A DNA stretch of 64,000 nucleotides from Saprospiraceae bacterium. Lineage in GTDB: Bacteria; Bacteroidota; Bacteroidia; Chitinophagales; Saprospiraceae. The DNA lies in the NCBI GenBank assembly GCA_028280415.1, contig JANQLV010000019.1, forward strand, positions 1-64,000, given 5' to 3'. Below the pieces are notes generated by a model. It was given only the letters and a program-made list of their open reading frames with translations. It ran no database searches and was not told where the DNA came from. Position numbers and translations under genes: made by a program. Positions 9,169 to 19,396 of this stretch are shown piece after piece. Every line of letters starts with the position of its first letter. Position 1 is the stretch's first letter.

Positions 9169-11445
9169 TTACCTGTTTATCATTATTTTTTTCATAGCTA
9201 CTCCGATATCGGATTGAACTTTTACCAGATAAATTCCTGGATTAAGCGCACTGGTATTTATTTTCGTAACCGTGCTTTCTGCCTGGCTTACTTGTAAAAG
9301 TTCACCAGTAATTGAAAGTAGTTCGATCTGTTGTATTTCCAGATTCTGTGTTTCTATAAAGAAGAACTGATCTGCTGGATTAGGCATCAAATGGATGTAT
9401 TCATCCCAGTTAAATGTACGGGTACTGGTAGGGCCGGTCTCTACAGTAGTCGTTGTTTCCATCGGAGCTACCGGAATCTCCTCTCCAAGATTATTAATGA
9501 TCACTACATTGACAATATTGAATACTACCTCTTCTCCATTACCTTCCCGGCTATCGCCGTCATTTCCTCTAAAAAGTATATCATCCTCAATGGTAATATA
9601 AAGTGATCCTATCTGACCGAATCCCGTCATCGGCATACCATCTATACGAGTGATACCAACATCAATCCTGCCCGGACTTACGAAAGTTCTTTGTATCGCA
9701 ATCATATCCGTATTCAAATCTCCAACCCATCCATCAAAGCCAATAAAAGCGCTCCCGGGAACAATAACCGAAGAATCGTATTCCAGACTAAATGCCAGGC
9801 CATATACATTCTCTGCCTGATTACCCATTTCTCCAAGGATGATTGGCAATTCGTAATCCTCATTTTCTATTAAAGTATCAGGCTGAACATAAAAAGGAAC
9901 CGTTGCTAAAGTATTGCTCTGCGGAAAGTTTGGAATAAAGAATTGTTCCTCAGAATCTCCATTAGTAAATTCATGCTCTTCTCCCCAGTTCAGGCTTATT
10001 GCCAGGGTATCATCAGCATTAATAATTCCGTTTCCATCGGTATCTATATGTTTTCGATCAACAGTAGTTCCGGGGACAGTCCCTCCATTGGGGGCAGGTT
10101 GACCAAGCCAGCTAAGGCTAGCATTGGGGCGTAAAGCAGTCATGGTATCATAAGCTAAACCAATATTGAGCAAATCGAAATTATTGACAATATTATTCGT
10201 ATCCGTATCCCCGGGCCATACACAATCATCATCGACAAAAATACTAACTACCGCCTCAGCCGAACAAGTGGTTGAAGCCTGGCTAACATTTACAGTATAA
10301 TCCGTATCCACATCCGGGCTCGCAACAGGGTTCTGAATCGTTGGATCATCCAAATTGACAGCAGGAGACCAGGCATAAGTTAAAGCTCCATTGACATTTT
10401 CCGAGCTTACTGAAAGCTGAACGGATTCCCCGGTACAGATGGTTTGATCGGGGCTAATATTCGTAATCAAATTATCTATTTGAGCACTTGCTTCGATCGT
10501 ACAACCATTAGCATCGGTAATAGTCACTGAATATAGCCCGGCATCGAGCCCGGATATATCCTCTGAGGTTGTAGCATTACTCCACAGATAGGCATAGGGT
10601 AAAGTTCCTCCCGTAACGGTAAGATCAATTGCGCCATTAAATACTCCGGGTGCGGTACACATGACCTCCAATTGCGCTGATATCGCTTCTGGTCCATCTA
10701 ATGTAAAACTGGCTACTTCTATACATCCGTTACAATCCGTCACCGTCACTTCATAAACGCCATCGGGCAGCAAATCACAATTAACCGGACCGGTAACACC
10801 ATTGTTCCAATCATAAAGGTATTCCACACAGCCTCCTGTAGTATTAGTCAAATCAATACATACCAAATCACCATTGCAATTAACGGGATCGATAATCGGG
10901 CTAATGATAATTTCAGTTGGTTCAAGCAGATCAACACTTGCGGCTGCGGTACAGCCATTATTATCTGTAATGGTTACTGTATAAGTTCCTGCAGCAAGAT
11001 TTGTAATGGCTGCTTCCTGGACGCCATTTGACCAGAGAAAGGCATAAGGAGGCGTCCCTCCGGAAATAGTAAGGTCAATAGCGCCATCGTTTGCTCCAAA
11101 ACAAGTTATATCCATTACCTCGATAACCTGTATAAGCAAGGAGTCGGCTAAGGTAAACACTTCGCAGTGCATATCATCATCTCCATTAGTATCCGTAACG
11201 GTTAAACAGACTTCATAATCGCCTCCCATCGTATATATATTCGTAGGATTTTGCACGGTACTCGTGTTTCCATCTGCAAAATCCCAAAGCCAGGAAGTTA
11301 TATCTCCGGTCGACTGATCTGTAAAGGCAAGCTCTTGAGGGCTGCACAAATTATTAATATTGAAACTAAAATCCGCAACAGGTTGAGCTATTAAGCCCGA
11401 AATGCCAAGGAATGATAGAATGGAAAGTAGTAATATTTTCTTCAT
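9169..11445 (-). CDS. T9SS-sorted surface protein with PKD, SprB-like, dockerin-like and cohesin-like modules
   Basis: 758 aa from the ATG at 11445. In order: signal peptide (1-21); PKD domain (about 22-98, motif WLWDFADGNTS); three SprB-like repeats (106-175, 180-250, 253-323, each with the GGxxPYxxxW...TVTITDxNGC pattern); an Ig-like region (324-404); a dockerin-like calcium-binding pair (D413 loop and D468-D479 loop, separated by a long insert); a cohesin-like beta domain (about 530-650, with VYGLAFSLEYD); and a C-terminal type A sorting domain (685-758, LMPNPA...). It is therefore predicted to be secreted by T9SS and anchored or released at the surface. The start is set by the signal peptide and by a -7 element inside the longer upstream frame. 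Adhesion or matrix role inferred. Confidence 0.85.
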   Translation of the reverse strand: MKKILLLSILSFLGISGLIAQPVADFSFNINNLCSPQELAFTDQSTGDITSWLWDFADGNTSTVQNPTNIYTMGGDYEVCLTVTDTNGDDDMHCEVFTLADSLLIQVIEVMDITCFGANDGAIDLTISGGTPPYAFLWSNGVQEAAITNLAAGTYTVTITDNNGCTAAASVDLLEPTEIIISPIIDPVNCNGDLVCIDLTNTTGGCVEYLYDWNNGVTGPVNCDLLPDGVYEVTVTDCNGCIEVASFTLDGPEAISAQLEVMCTAPGVFNGAIDLTVTGGTLPYAYLWSNATTSEDISGLDAGLYSVTITDANGCTIEASAQIDNLITNISPDQTICTGESVQLSVSSENVNGALTYAWSPAVNLDDPTIQNPVASPDVDTDYTVNVSQASTTCSAEAVVSIFVDDDCVWPGDTDTNNIVNNFDLLNIGLAYDTMTALRPNASLSWLGQPAPNGGTVPGTTVDRKHIDTDGNGIINADDTLAISLNWGEEHEFTNGDSEEQFFIPNFPQSNTLATVPFYVQPDTLIENEDYELPIILGEMGNQAENVYGLAFSLEYDSSVIVPGSAFIGFDGWVGDLNTDMIAIQRTFVSPGRIDVGITRIDGMPMTGFGQIGSLYITIEDDILFRGNDGDSREGNGEEVVFNIVNVVIINNLGEEIPVAPMETTTTVETGPTSTRTFNWDEYIHLMPNPADQFFFIETQNLEIQQIELLSITGELLQVSQAESTVTKINTSALNPGIYLVKVQSDIGVAMKKIMINR

Positions 11446-11507
11446 AGGAAAAAACATAGCTTTTTTGATTAAAAAATATGTTGCGGTAAAGCATCTATTG
11501 CACATTA

Positions 11508-11515
11508 CAAATGTA
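11508..11515 (-). promoter_or_regulatory. -7 element for the 758-aa T9SS protein
   Basis: Read on the minus strand this is TACATTTG, a match to TAnnTTTG, 62 nt upstream of the ATG at 11445. No good -33 partner at the standard distance. Confidence 0.45.
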
Positions 11516-11633
11516 GCCTTACTTTCCATCAAAAAAAAGTACATTTTTAAGCATTTATAGATTTTTTATTCAATCACAAAAAGTATTAGTCATTCTTTTT
11601 CAGTACTTTACAATAAAATAAATAGAATCCATC

Positions 11634-13100
11634 ATGCATAATACTAAACTGATTGAACTATTAAGAACCCTAAATCTTAAGGAATTTTCGAGGTTTAGAG
11701 CATATGTTCATGCCCCTTTTTTTAATAAAAATAAAAAACTAAAAGCGCTGATCGATCATATTCTTCGTTTTAGCCCGGATTTTATGCATCCACAACTCAA
11801 CAAAAAAGCCATCTATCCTTACATCTTCGGAGAGCAATCTTATAATGAAATCCAGCTCAACAATCTCATTTCGGACCTCCTTCAACTACTCTATGGCTTC
11901 CTCTCCCACCTGCAATATCAACAAAGGCCGCAATATCAGAAGTATCTCTTATTGGAAGAACTACTCAATCGGGACAGGCCCAAACATATTGAACGAAATG
12001 CTCAGCGCTTCAAAAATATTCAGGCCAAATCGGAGATCAGAAATTATGAATACTTTCACCATGAATACCTTCTTTATGAAAAACTGGATCAATCAGTCGT
12101 TCGACATGCCAAGCGCAGTTTTGATAAAAATCTTCAACTGCAAAGTGATAATCTGGATTTATATTTTTTCAGCAATAAATTGCGGATAGCCTGTGATATG
12201 GCCAGTCGGAACATTGTCATACAAGCTGGCTATAGTTGTGATTTTCTGGATGATATCTTAAATTACTACGAAAACAATTATCGTAGCTTTCAATCTTTTC
12301 CGGCATTGAGCATTTATTATAAAGTTCTAAAGATGTTGGAAACCGAGGATAATGAGCAAGCTTATCTCGATCTGAAAGCAGATTTACAGCAGCATCAACA
12401 TTTATTTCCAAAATTGGAGCTTTGGACACTTTATAAATATGCCATCAATTTTTGTATTAAAAAAATCAACTCCGGAAAAGGATATTATTACGAAGAATTA
12501 CTGGAACTCTATAAAGTTTTATTGGAAAACGAAATTATCTTCCCAAACGGCTATTTGTCTCAATGGACCTTCAAAAACATCATTACGGTAGGCATCCGAC
12601 TTGAAGCTTTTGAATGGACTGAATTGTTTATCAGCCAGTACGAAAAGTTTCTCCTTCCCGAAGAACATTTTAATGCAAGCACCTATAATCGGGCGGCGCT
12701 CTTTAGCGCCCGAAAGGATTATCAGCAAGCTTTACAGACTTTACACAATGTGGAATTTACAGATTCTTCCTACCATTTGGGCGCAAAGATTATTCAATTG
12801 AAGAGTTATTTTGAACTGGAAGAGACCGAAGCACTCTATGCTTTGATAGAAGCTTTTCGAAAATATATACTACGCAATCGGGATATCAGTGAATACCGTA
12901 AAAAAGCCAATAACAATATGCTTAAAATTGCTAAAGGCATTTATCAACTCAAAGTGAATGGTAGTGCCATGACTACATCGGCCTATAATCAAAAGAGAAA
13001 AAATTTACAGCAAAAGCTCAACGAACTCAATCCAATCGCCAACAAGGACTGGCTTAATGAGATATTCCTCAAAGCATCCGTAAAAAATACGGCGAGCTGA
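11634..13100 (+). CDS. Hypothetical protein, helical (488 aa)
   Basis: I do not recognise a named domain. The protein has no signal peptide or membrane segment, is rich in Leu, Lys, Glu, Tyr and aromatic residues, and should be nearly all alpha-helical and cytosolic. The opening (KLIELLRTLNLKEFSRFRAYVHAPFF) is a pattern I associate with uncharacterised proteins found in several copies in Saprospiraceae-type genomes, but this is recall, not a search. The tandem YExLxxL/YNRAALFSARKDYQQAL-type helices in the second half look TPR-like. It lies between convergent/divergent T9SS cargo genes with no shared operon. Confidence 0.75.
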   Translation: MHNTKLIELLRTLNLKEFSRFRAYVHAPFFNKNKKLKALIDHILRFSPDFMHPQLNKKAIYPYIFGEQSYNEIQLNNLISDLLQLLYGFLSHLQYQQRPQYQKYLLLEELLNRDRPKHIERNAQRFKNIQAKSEIRNYEYFHHEYLLYEKLDQSVVRHAKRSFDKNLQLQSDNLDLYFFSNKLRIACDMASRNIVIQAGYSCDFLDDILNYYENNYRSFQSFPALSIYYKVLKMLETEDNEQAYLDLKADLQQHQHLFPKLELWTLYKYAINFCIKKINSGKGYYYEELLELYKVLLENEIIFPNGYLSQWTFKNIITVGIRLEAFEWTELFISQYEKFLLPEEHFNASTYNRAALFSARKDYQQALQTLHNVEFTDSSYHLGAKIIQLKSYFELEETEALYALIEAFRKYILRNRDISEYRKKANNNMLKIAKGIYQLKVNGSAMTTSAYNQKRKNLQQKLNELNPIANKDWLNEIFLKASVKNTAS

Positions 13101-13280
13101 CAGATGTGATAAATATGAGCCTCACACTGTTTTTGCATTTCATAAAGTACGGTTAAATCAGCACATATGACAGATCAATCGAAGCACAATCCCAATCTTT
13201 ATAAATAAAAAAAGGAAAGGTAAGCACCTCCGGAATAATTTATACGATAATAGACTATGGTTCAATTAAAGGCAAAAAAA

Positions 13281-13312
13281 AACGGCTGGTCCCTTGGAAA
13301 AGACCAGCCGGA
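13281..13312 (-). terminator. Terminator after the FG-GAP T9SS gene
   Basis: CGGCTGGTC (13283-13291) pairs perfectly with GACCAGCCG (13302-13310). The run of A on the + strand just before it gives the U-tract for minus-strand transcription, so it ends the gene at 13360-14808. Confidence 0.85.
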
Positions 13313-13359
13313 GATTATTTTAAAATACAAATTTGAGTATTGTATGAATCAAAAATTGT

Positions 13360-14808
13360 TTATTGCTTGGCAAAAGACAGCGTACTGTACTTTTCATCAG
13401 CCTGGATTTTGATAAAATACAATCCGGACGGATAATCCTGTACATCAAAGGATTCATTAAGTGTACCCAGAAACCGTTGTCCGGGCTTTTCAACCAATAA
13501 TTTTCCTTCAGCATTGAATAGCTGGATGCTCAAACGATCCACCTGCGCTTCAAATGTTGTCCGTAAATTAACCTGTTCTATAGCAGGATTTGGAAACATA
13601 TCAATTTTAACCGTGGTCGTAAGTTCATTTACATGCTCGATAATCGCTGTTGTATTTTCGAAATACAGCCAGACTGTTGCCGGTTCTTCCGCCTTGTCTT
13701 CTATGTATCTACTCATCAGTATATCCAGATCGCCATCATCATCAAGATCAGCGGCATCTGTAAACAAATAGGAAAGTGAATCATGCTCGTAGTTCAAAGG
13801 GGTTTCGGTTGTTGGATCTCCGAAGTTGGGCATTACTGAAGTTCCAATATTTTCCTGATAATAAAAGTACGTACCATATTCCCCTGTCCCGTATTCGTAG
13901 CCGTAGGTACTTGATAAAGCATCGTAGTCGCCATCATCATCCAGGTCCATAAACGAAATGAAAGTAAAATCCTGATCCGGCACCAAATTTCCCAGATTAA
14001 AAGGATTATTCACAGCTGCTGCAAAGGAAGGTGTTTGAGCGGTACCGATGTTTTCAAAAAACTTGACACCACCATAATACTCCGTAGCAAAAACATCAAA
14101 ATCGCCATCATCATCAATATCGACAATATTTACAAAGGCAAAACCGATCGTTTTTCCCAATCCAAAAGCGTCGATTACAGGATCAGCAAAAGCAGGGTTT
14201 TGTGCATCTCCGATATTTTCATAATAAAAAAGACTGGCAATTTCATCAACATAATCCGTATTGACCCCCAGGATGATATCCATATCTCCGTCATCATCCA
14301 TATCCGCCAAATCGAAATCCCAGGCTTGATCATTATTACCAACAGGATTTAGATTGAAGGGGTTAAGTTCATCTCCTCCAGAAAAATCAGGCAACACTTG
14401 CGTACCAACATTTTCAATAAAACGAAAACCGTTGTTGTAATCCGTATAATTAACGCCCAATATATCAAAGTCGCCATCGCCATCGATATCAACCAGATTG
14501 GGGAAGGTAAGTCCCGGTTCTTCTATGAGCCCAAATGTATCCTGTACAGGCGGGGCAAAGGTTTGTGCCTGCAAGGTACCTAATGAAGTAGTCAATAATA
14601 TCGCTGCTCCTGCCAGCGCCTTCTGCAACTGCCTTGCCGGAACAACAGATTTAAGCTTCTCGGAAAGCTTTTGAAGTTTGGCAATCAACCTCTTTTGTTG
14701 AGAAAGGGCCAATTGATAAAAACGACCACTCTCTAAAAGCCTGGCAAGCTTTTTCGATAAAAACCGAAGTTGCCGCTTTTGCTTAGCATAATGTTTAACT
14801 CTTTTCAT
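13360..14808 (-). CDS. T9SS cargo with FG-GAP/VCBS-type repeats and extended basic N-terminus
   Basis: 482 aa. Residues 1-64 are strongly basic and helical (many KR, no acidic clusters). Next comes a hydrophobic core (about 65-80) ending in LQAQ, a probable signal sequence with an unusually long n-region. Residues about 85-385 hold five or six FG-GAP/VCBS-type repeats with D-x-D-x-D-G calcium-binding loops (DIDGDGDFDI, DMDDDGDMDI and similar), expected to fold as a beta-propeller. The last about 80 residues are a T9SS type A sorting domain (MFPNPAIEQV...YPSGLYFIKI). The frame opens upstream with ATT; I use the ATG at 14808. It follows the TIGR03032 gene by 30 nt, probably in one operon. Confidence 0.83.
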   Translation of the reverse strand: MKRVKHYAKQKRQLRFLSKKLARLLESGRFYQLALSQQKRLIAKLQKLSEKLKSVVPARQLQKALAGAAILLTTSLGTLQAQTFAPPVQDTFGLIEEPGLTFPNLVDIDGDGDFDILGVNYTDYNNGFRFIENVGTQVLPDFSGGDELNPFNLNPVGNNDQAWDFDLADMDDDGDMDIILGVNTDYVDEIASLFYYENIGDAQNPAFADPVIDAFGLGKTIGFAFVNIVDIDDDGDFDVFATEYYGGVKFFENIGTAQTPSFAAAVNNPFNLGNLVPDQDFTFISFMDLDDDGDYDALSSTYGYEYGTGEYGTYFYYQENIGTSVMPNFGDPTTETPLNYEHDSLSYLFTDAADLDDDGDLDILMSRYIEDKAEEPATVWLYFENTTAIIEHVNELTTTVKIDMFPNPAIEQVNLRTTFEAQVDRLSIQLFNAEGKLLVEKPGQRFLGTLNESFDVQDYPSGLYFIKIQADEKYSTLSFAKQ

Positions 14809-14838
14809 AACTTCCAATTTAACTTGAGTAAAAAATTA

Positions 14839-15906
14839 TTAGTTTCCAATTTCAGGACTAGCCCAATAGGTGGTATCGGGAGTCATTAAGCCCATCTTAT
14901 ATTCTGGTTTAATAGTGTTCAAAATTCCGGGACGAATCATTCCCGGCAAGACTTGTACATCGTAAATCTCTTCCACACTATTTTGATAAACAAGTTTCCC
15001 TATCAATTTACCAGAAGGTAAATGCACTGCTGCAATTCCACAGACATCTGCCGTCTCCGCTATTTTTAGTTTGGAAAAAGTCGAAGAAGTTTTTCGCAAT
15101 TTTGACAAGCCTACAAAGGCATAATCTCCAATCCTGGAAAGTCCCCGCACAAATCCCCCGATTTTCGTAACGACATCGTATTTGCCTGTAGCGAGATCGA
15201 CCTTGACCAATTCTCCCGTTGCAGAAAGCAAAAGATAAAGTGCCCCGTCAAAAATCCGGGGTGAATGCGGCATTGGAATATTCCGGGCAATGATCTCATT
15301 GCTTTCTACATCCATAATGATTCCACCACTGGTCACTACTGCTCTCCAACTCTTGGGAGTATCTCCATCATTAAAAGCAGTTACATATTTAGCCTTTCCG
15401 TTCTCAATCGCCATCCCATTGAGATGACAACGATCTTCAGAAGCTATTTTAGTAATAAAATGCGGTTTCCAAATGGGAGTAAAACTAAAGTGCTCGTCTA
15501 GTTTTACAATACAGGAAAAAGAGGTATTAATACCTATAATCTGATCATCAGCCGTCCAGTCCAGATCATGGATATCCAAAACTCCTGTATAGTAGCTGGC
15601 CCTGGGCATAAAAAGGGCATCATAGGTATTCTTCTTTTTGGGATAAAACTGCGCCAGTTGTGGCGAATTCTTTAAAAGAATAATCTCGTCTTTACAGGCG
15701 ACTGCCATTCGATCTCCTTTTAATGCGATTCCCATTGCTTTTACAAAACTTCGTGGAAGCTGGACAATCCTGCCCTCCGAACCGGGGCTGAGAAAAATTA
15801 TTTTTCCTGCCTGATAGGTAGAAATGCCAATAGAACAATTAAGCTGACGAAGAAGTATAGGCAATTCAGGCGTGTACGTGCAACTAAAGGGAGCTGTTTT
15901 CATCAT
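14839..15906 (-). CDS. TIGR03032-family protein
   Basis: 355 aa. The sequence reads as the TIGR03032 family, conserved proteins of unknown function with repeated short beta-strand blades (probably a propeller). Recognisable are the N-terminal LLRQLNCSIGISTYQAGKI, a central HLNGMA...YVTAFNDGDTP block, and the later GFVRGLSRIGDYAFVGLSKLR block. There is no signal peptide. It is first in a probable two-gene unit with the FG-GAP T9SS cargo. Two ATG codons are adjacent at the start; either could be used. Function unknown. Confidence 0.8.
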   Translation of the reverse strand: MMKTAPFSCTYTPELPILLRQLNCSIGISTYQAGKIIFLSPGSEGRIVQLPRSFVKAMGIALKGDRMAVACKDEIILLKNSPQLAQFYPKKKNTYDALFMPRASYYTGVLDIHDLDWTADDQIIGINTSFSCIVKLDEHFSFTPIWKPHFITKIASEDRCHLNGMAIENGKAKYVTAFNDGDTPKSWRAVVTSGGIIMDVESNEIIARNIPMPHSPRIFDGALYLLLSATGELVKVDLATGKYDVVTKIGGFVRGLSRIGDYAFVGLSKLRKTSSTFSKLKIAETADVCGIAAVHLPSGKLIGKLVYQNSVEEIYDVQVLPGMIRPGILNTIKPEYKMGLMTPDTTYWASPEIGN

Positions 15907-16248
15907 TTTTCTTCGATATAATATAAGTCTTTAAATGTACCTCAATTTGAAAAATTAGTTTGCTAGTAGCTTGAATATTATAATTTCTTTAACGTATCCA
16001 AAATGCAATTGGTTAGTCGTTTTGTTTAGAAATAATTTTTTTTGCTAAAAAAAAGCAGAAAACGGCTTAGACATTTAAAAGTATTCTCAAGTGGATACAG
16101 CATGGAACAGCTCCCGGAATTCTCCTTTGAATATATCTATTTTTGCGGACAAGGCTTTAGACAATTTCCTTACCATTTTCACGAACAAATAACGTAACTT
16201 TGCACTTATATTTCTATTAACAATCTAATAACCTAATCACATAAAACT
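15907..16248. promoter_or_regulatory. Divergent intergenic region with gcvP -7 element
   Basis: 342 nt between the TIGR03032 gene (-) and gcvP (+). A match to the -7 consensus, TAACTTTG, lies at 16195-16202, 47 nt before the gcvP ATG. No -33 TTTG at the expected place. No glycine-riboswitch-like tandem aptamer is visible, and nothing else is recognised. Confidence 0.55.
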
Positions 16249-19137
16249 ATGGGTAAAGTAGCGGCTTCCGACCAATTTTCAAAAAGACATATTGGCATCA
16301 ATGAGGAAGAGTTAAACGAAATGTTGCAGGCGATCAATGTCTCAACACTCGATCAATTGATTGATCAAACTATCCCCAATAATATTCGAAATAAAAAAGC
16401 ATTGAACCTGCCCGAAGCCATGACAGAATACGAATACCTGCGTTCGCTGAAAAAGACAGCTGCGATGAACAAAGTATTCCGTTCGTACATCGGCATGGGT
16501 TATAATGGTACGATAACGCCATCGGTAATTCTGAGAAATATTTTCCAAAATCCAGGATGGTATACACAATACACACCGTATCAGGCGGAGATTGCTCAGG
16601 GCAGATTAGAAGCCTTGCTCAATTTTCAAACAATGGTTAGCGATCTTACAGGTTTACCCATTGCCAATGCCAGCTTGCTGGATGAAGCCACAGCTGCTGC
16701 CGAAGCAATGTCAATGTTTTATGCGCTCAAGAACAAACGAAATAAAGAAGAAAAACAAAATGAATTTTTTGTTTCCGATAAAGTATACGAGCATACAATT
16801 GATGTACTACTGACCCGAGCCAAACCACTTAATATCAAGATTGTGGTAGGTGATTATAAAAAATATAAATTTAACGAAAAGACCTTCGGAGTTCTCTTGC
16901 AGTATCCGGCTAAAAATGGTGCTGTAGAGGACTATCGCAGTTTTAGTCAGAAAGCAAATTCAAATGGCGTATATGTATCGGTTGCTGCCGACATATTAAG
17001 CCTGGCATTATTAAAATCTCCCGGGGAATGGGGCGCAGATGCGGTAGTTGGTAATACGCAAAGGTTCGGTGTTCCTATGGGATACGGTGGACCACACGCT
17101 GCTTATTTCGCCTGTAAGGAAGATTTCAAGCGTTTAATCCCTGGAAGGATCATCGGTGTTTCTCAGGATACACAAGGTCATTCCGCTTTGCGTATGGCAC
17201 TGCAAACCCGGGAACAACATATCCGAAGAGAAAAAGCAACGTCAAATATTTGTACTGCCCAGGCTTTACTGGCCATTATGGCGGGAATGTATGCGGTTTA
17301 TCACGGGCCCAATGGTGTCCGGGCAATTGCTTCCAGAGTCCATACTTTGGCTCAGATTTTAAATAATAATCTTAAAAAGCTAGGGTATAAGCAAATAAAC
17401 AGTGCTTTTTTCGATACCCTCTGCATAGAAGCAACAGACAAGAAAATTGCCGCAGTCAAAAAACTGGCAGTAGCAGCTAAGGTCAATTTTTATTATACTA
17501 AAAATACAATTCAGGTAGCACTTGACGAGACTGTAAGTGAGGAAGATATTTTAGCAATCATCAATATTTTTGCAAAAGCTAATCGTGCAAAAGCCATCGA
17601 TAAATTTACAGTACCCAAGGGGCTGAAAATTCCGACAAAACTCCGCAGGGAAAGTAGTTATTTAAGCCATCCGATCTTCAATAGCTATCATACGGAGACC
17701 AAGATGATGCGTTATATCAAGCAATTGGAAAACAAAGATTTGTCACTAACGCATTCGATGATTCCACTTGGCTCCTGTACGATGAAGCTTAATGCAGCAA
17801 CCCAACTAATCCCAGTAAGCTGGGAGGAATTTGCCGATATTCATCCTTTCGCTCCGGTCAATCAGGCTAAAGGTTATAAGAAGGTTTTCGAAGAACTGGA
17901 AGCTTATCTAAGTGAAATAACCGGATTTGCGGCTTGTTCTTTACAGCCCAACAGTGGTGCACAGGGTGAATATGCTGGTTTGTTGACCATCCGCGCCTAT
18001 CACGAAGCAAACGGTGAACCTCATAGAAATATAGCTTTGATTCCTTCTTCGGCACATGGTACGAATCCGGCAAGTGCAGTGATGGCAGGTATGAAAGTCG
18101 TTGTTGTAAAATGCGATGATCAGGGAAATATTGATGTAGAAGATTTGAAAGCAAAAGCTATTGAATACAAAGATTCGCTTTCTTGTCTGATGGTTACTTA
18201 TCCATCTACTCACGGTGTATTCGAAACGGCCATCAAAGAAATTTGTAGTACCATCCACAAATATGGTGGAAAGGTTTACATGGATGGTGCGAATATGAAT
18301 GCCCAGGTTGGTTTGACCAGCCCGGGAGCAATCAAAGCGGATGTTTGCCATTTGAATTTGCATAAGACATTCAGTATTCCACATGGAGGTGGTGGCCCGG
18401 GAATGGGGCCAATTTGTGTAAATGAAAGCCTTGCGCCATTTTTACCCAAACACCACTTTTTGAAAACAGGAGGTAAGAAAGGCATCAATGCCGTTTCTGC
18501 TGCACCTTATGGAAGTGCCAGTATTCTTTTGATTTCCTATGCTTATATCAAAATGCTTGGCAAACAGGGCGTAACCAACTCAACGAAGTATGCTATTCTT
18601 AACTCCAATTATATCAAGGCCCGTTTGGAAAAGGAATATCCGGTGCTTTACACGGGTGAACACGGGCGCAGTGCTCATGAGTTAATCATCGACCTCCGAC
18701 AGTTTAAAGCGCTAAATATTAGTGCCGAGGATGTCGCTAAACGTTTGATCGATTACGGATTCCACGCTCCGACTCTTTCTTTCCCGGTAGCTGGTACAAT
18801 CATGATTGAGCCTACGGAGAGTGAGAGTAAGGATGAGCTGGATCGATTCTGCAATGCCTTATTATCCATTCGCAAAGAAATCGATGAGATCGCTACGGGA
18901 GAAGCGGACGCGGAGTCCAATGTTCTGCATAATGCACCGCATACGCTGGAAATGGTCAGTTCGGATCATTGGCCCTATGATTATTCTCGTGAAAAAGCGG
19001 CCTATCCGCTTCCTTACCTTCGTCAGGGCTTTAAGTTCTGGGCTTCGGTAGGCCGGGTAAATAATGCCCTTGGAGACCGGAACTTGATTTGTACTTGTCC
19101 ACCAATAGAATCCTACGAAGAGGAAGCAACCGTTTAA
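16249..19137 (+). CDS. gcvP: Glycine dehydrogenase (decarboxylating), P protein
   Basis: 962 aa, the single-chain form. It is the PLP-dependent P protein of the glycine cleavage system, which decarboxylates glycine and passes the aminomethyl group to the lipoyl H protein. The start [12 protein letters not shown], the [15 protein letters not shown] block, the glycine-rich [10 protein letters not shown] loop and the PLP-binding lysine in NLHKTFS (K706) are all present. gcvT and gcvH are not in the window, so the system is dispersed here. Its own promoter element lies upstream. Confidence 0.98.
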   Translation: MGKVAASDQFSKRHIGINEEELNEMLQAINVSTLDQLIDQTIPNNIRNKKALNLPEAMTEYEYLRSLKKTAAMNKVFRSYIGMGYNGTITPSVILRNIFQNPGWYTQYTPYQAEIAQGRLEALLNFQTMVSDLTGLPIANASLLDEATAAAEAMSMFYALKNKRNKEEKQNEFFVSDKVYEHTIDVLLTRAKPLNIKIVVGDYKKYKFNEKTFGVLLQYPAKNGAVEDYRSFSQKANSNGVYVSVAADILSLALLKSPGEWGADAVVGNTQRFGVPMGYGGPHAAYFACKEDFKRLIPGRIIGVSQDTQGHSALRMALQTREQHIRREKATSNICTAQALLAIMAGMYAVYHGPNGVRAIASRVHTLAQILNNNLKKLGYKQINSAFFDTLCIEATDKKIAAVKKLAVAAKVNFYYTKNTIQVALDETVSEEDILAIINIFAKANRAKAIDKFTVPKGLKIPTKLRRESSYLSHPIFNSYHTETKMMRYIKQLENKDLSLTHSMIPLGSCTMKLNAATQLIPVSWEEFADIHPFAPVNQAKGYKKVFEELEAYLSEITGFAACSLQPNSGAQGEYAGLLTIRAYHEANGEPHRNIALIPSSAHGTNPASAVMAGMKVVVVKCDDQGNIDVEDLKAKAIEYKDSLSCLMVTYPSTHGVFETAIKEICSTIHKYGGKVYMDGANMNAQVGLTSPGAIKADVCHLNLHKTFSIPHGGGGPGMGPICVNESLAPFLPKHHFLKTGGKKGINAVSAAPYGSASILLISYAYIKMLGKQGVTNSTKYAILNSNYIKARLEKEYPVLYTGEHGRSAHELIIDLRQFKALNISAEDVAKRLIDYGFHAPTLSFPVAGTIMIEPTESESKDELDRFCNALLSIRKEIDEIATGEADAESNVLHNAPHTLEMVSSDHWPYDYSREKAAYPLPYLRQGFKFWASVGRVNNALGDRNLICTCPPIESYEEEATV

Positions 19138-19170
19138 GAGATATAGAAAGGTAGAAACATGAGTTATCCC

Positions 19171-19356
19171 GAATTTTAGTTAAAATCCACCATGAAATTG
19201 AACTTTATATCACTATTTATGGCTTTGTAGGGCAGGTAGGCATTGGGCTTTAGGTTTTCTGGGATCACCCAATGTCGAATACCTAATTACCCATTTTGTG
19301 GAACTTAAAAGCTATTAATACGCTATAAATTCCTGTAGTGATGCTAAAATTCAGGA
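19171..19356. repeat. Dispersed intergenic repeat, copy A
   Basis: This stretch between gcvP and hldD resembles 35049-35203. Shared blocks, in the same order, include a GAATT..GTTAA segment, a TGAAAT.GAA segment, CTATTTAT.GC, GTAGGGCAGGT, GGCTTTAGGTTTTC and, after a variable middle, GATGCTAAAATTC. The middle of this copy contains AATGTCGAATACCTAA, which resembles the TCGA-rich patch at about 3.28 kb. No open frame is conserved. Confidence 0.7.
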
Positions 19357-19396
19357 TGGCTCATATTTTTCTGTTTAGCCACATATTCTTCTGTTT

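Noticed and set aside
9169-11445. Cellulosome scaffold or enzyme
   Set aside because: Dockerin- and cohesin-like modules are present, but no catalytic or carbohydrate-binding domain, and such modules are widespread in T9SS surface proteins.
15907-16248. Glycine riboswitch before gcvP
   Set aside because: Only 46 nt follow the -7 element, with no tandem aptamer structure or conserved core sequences.
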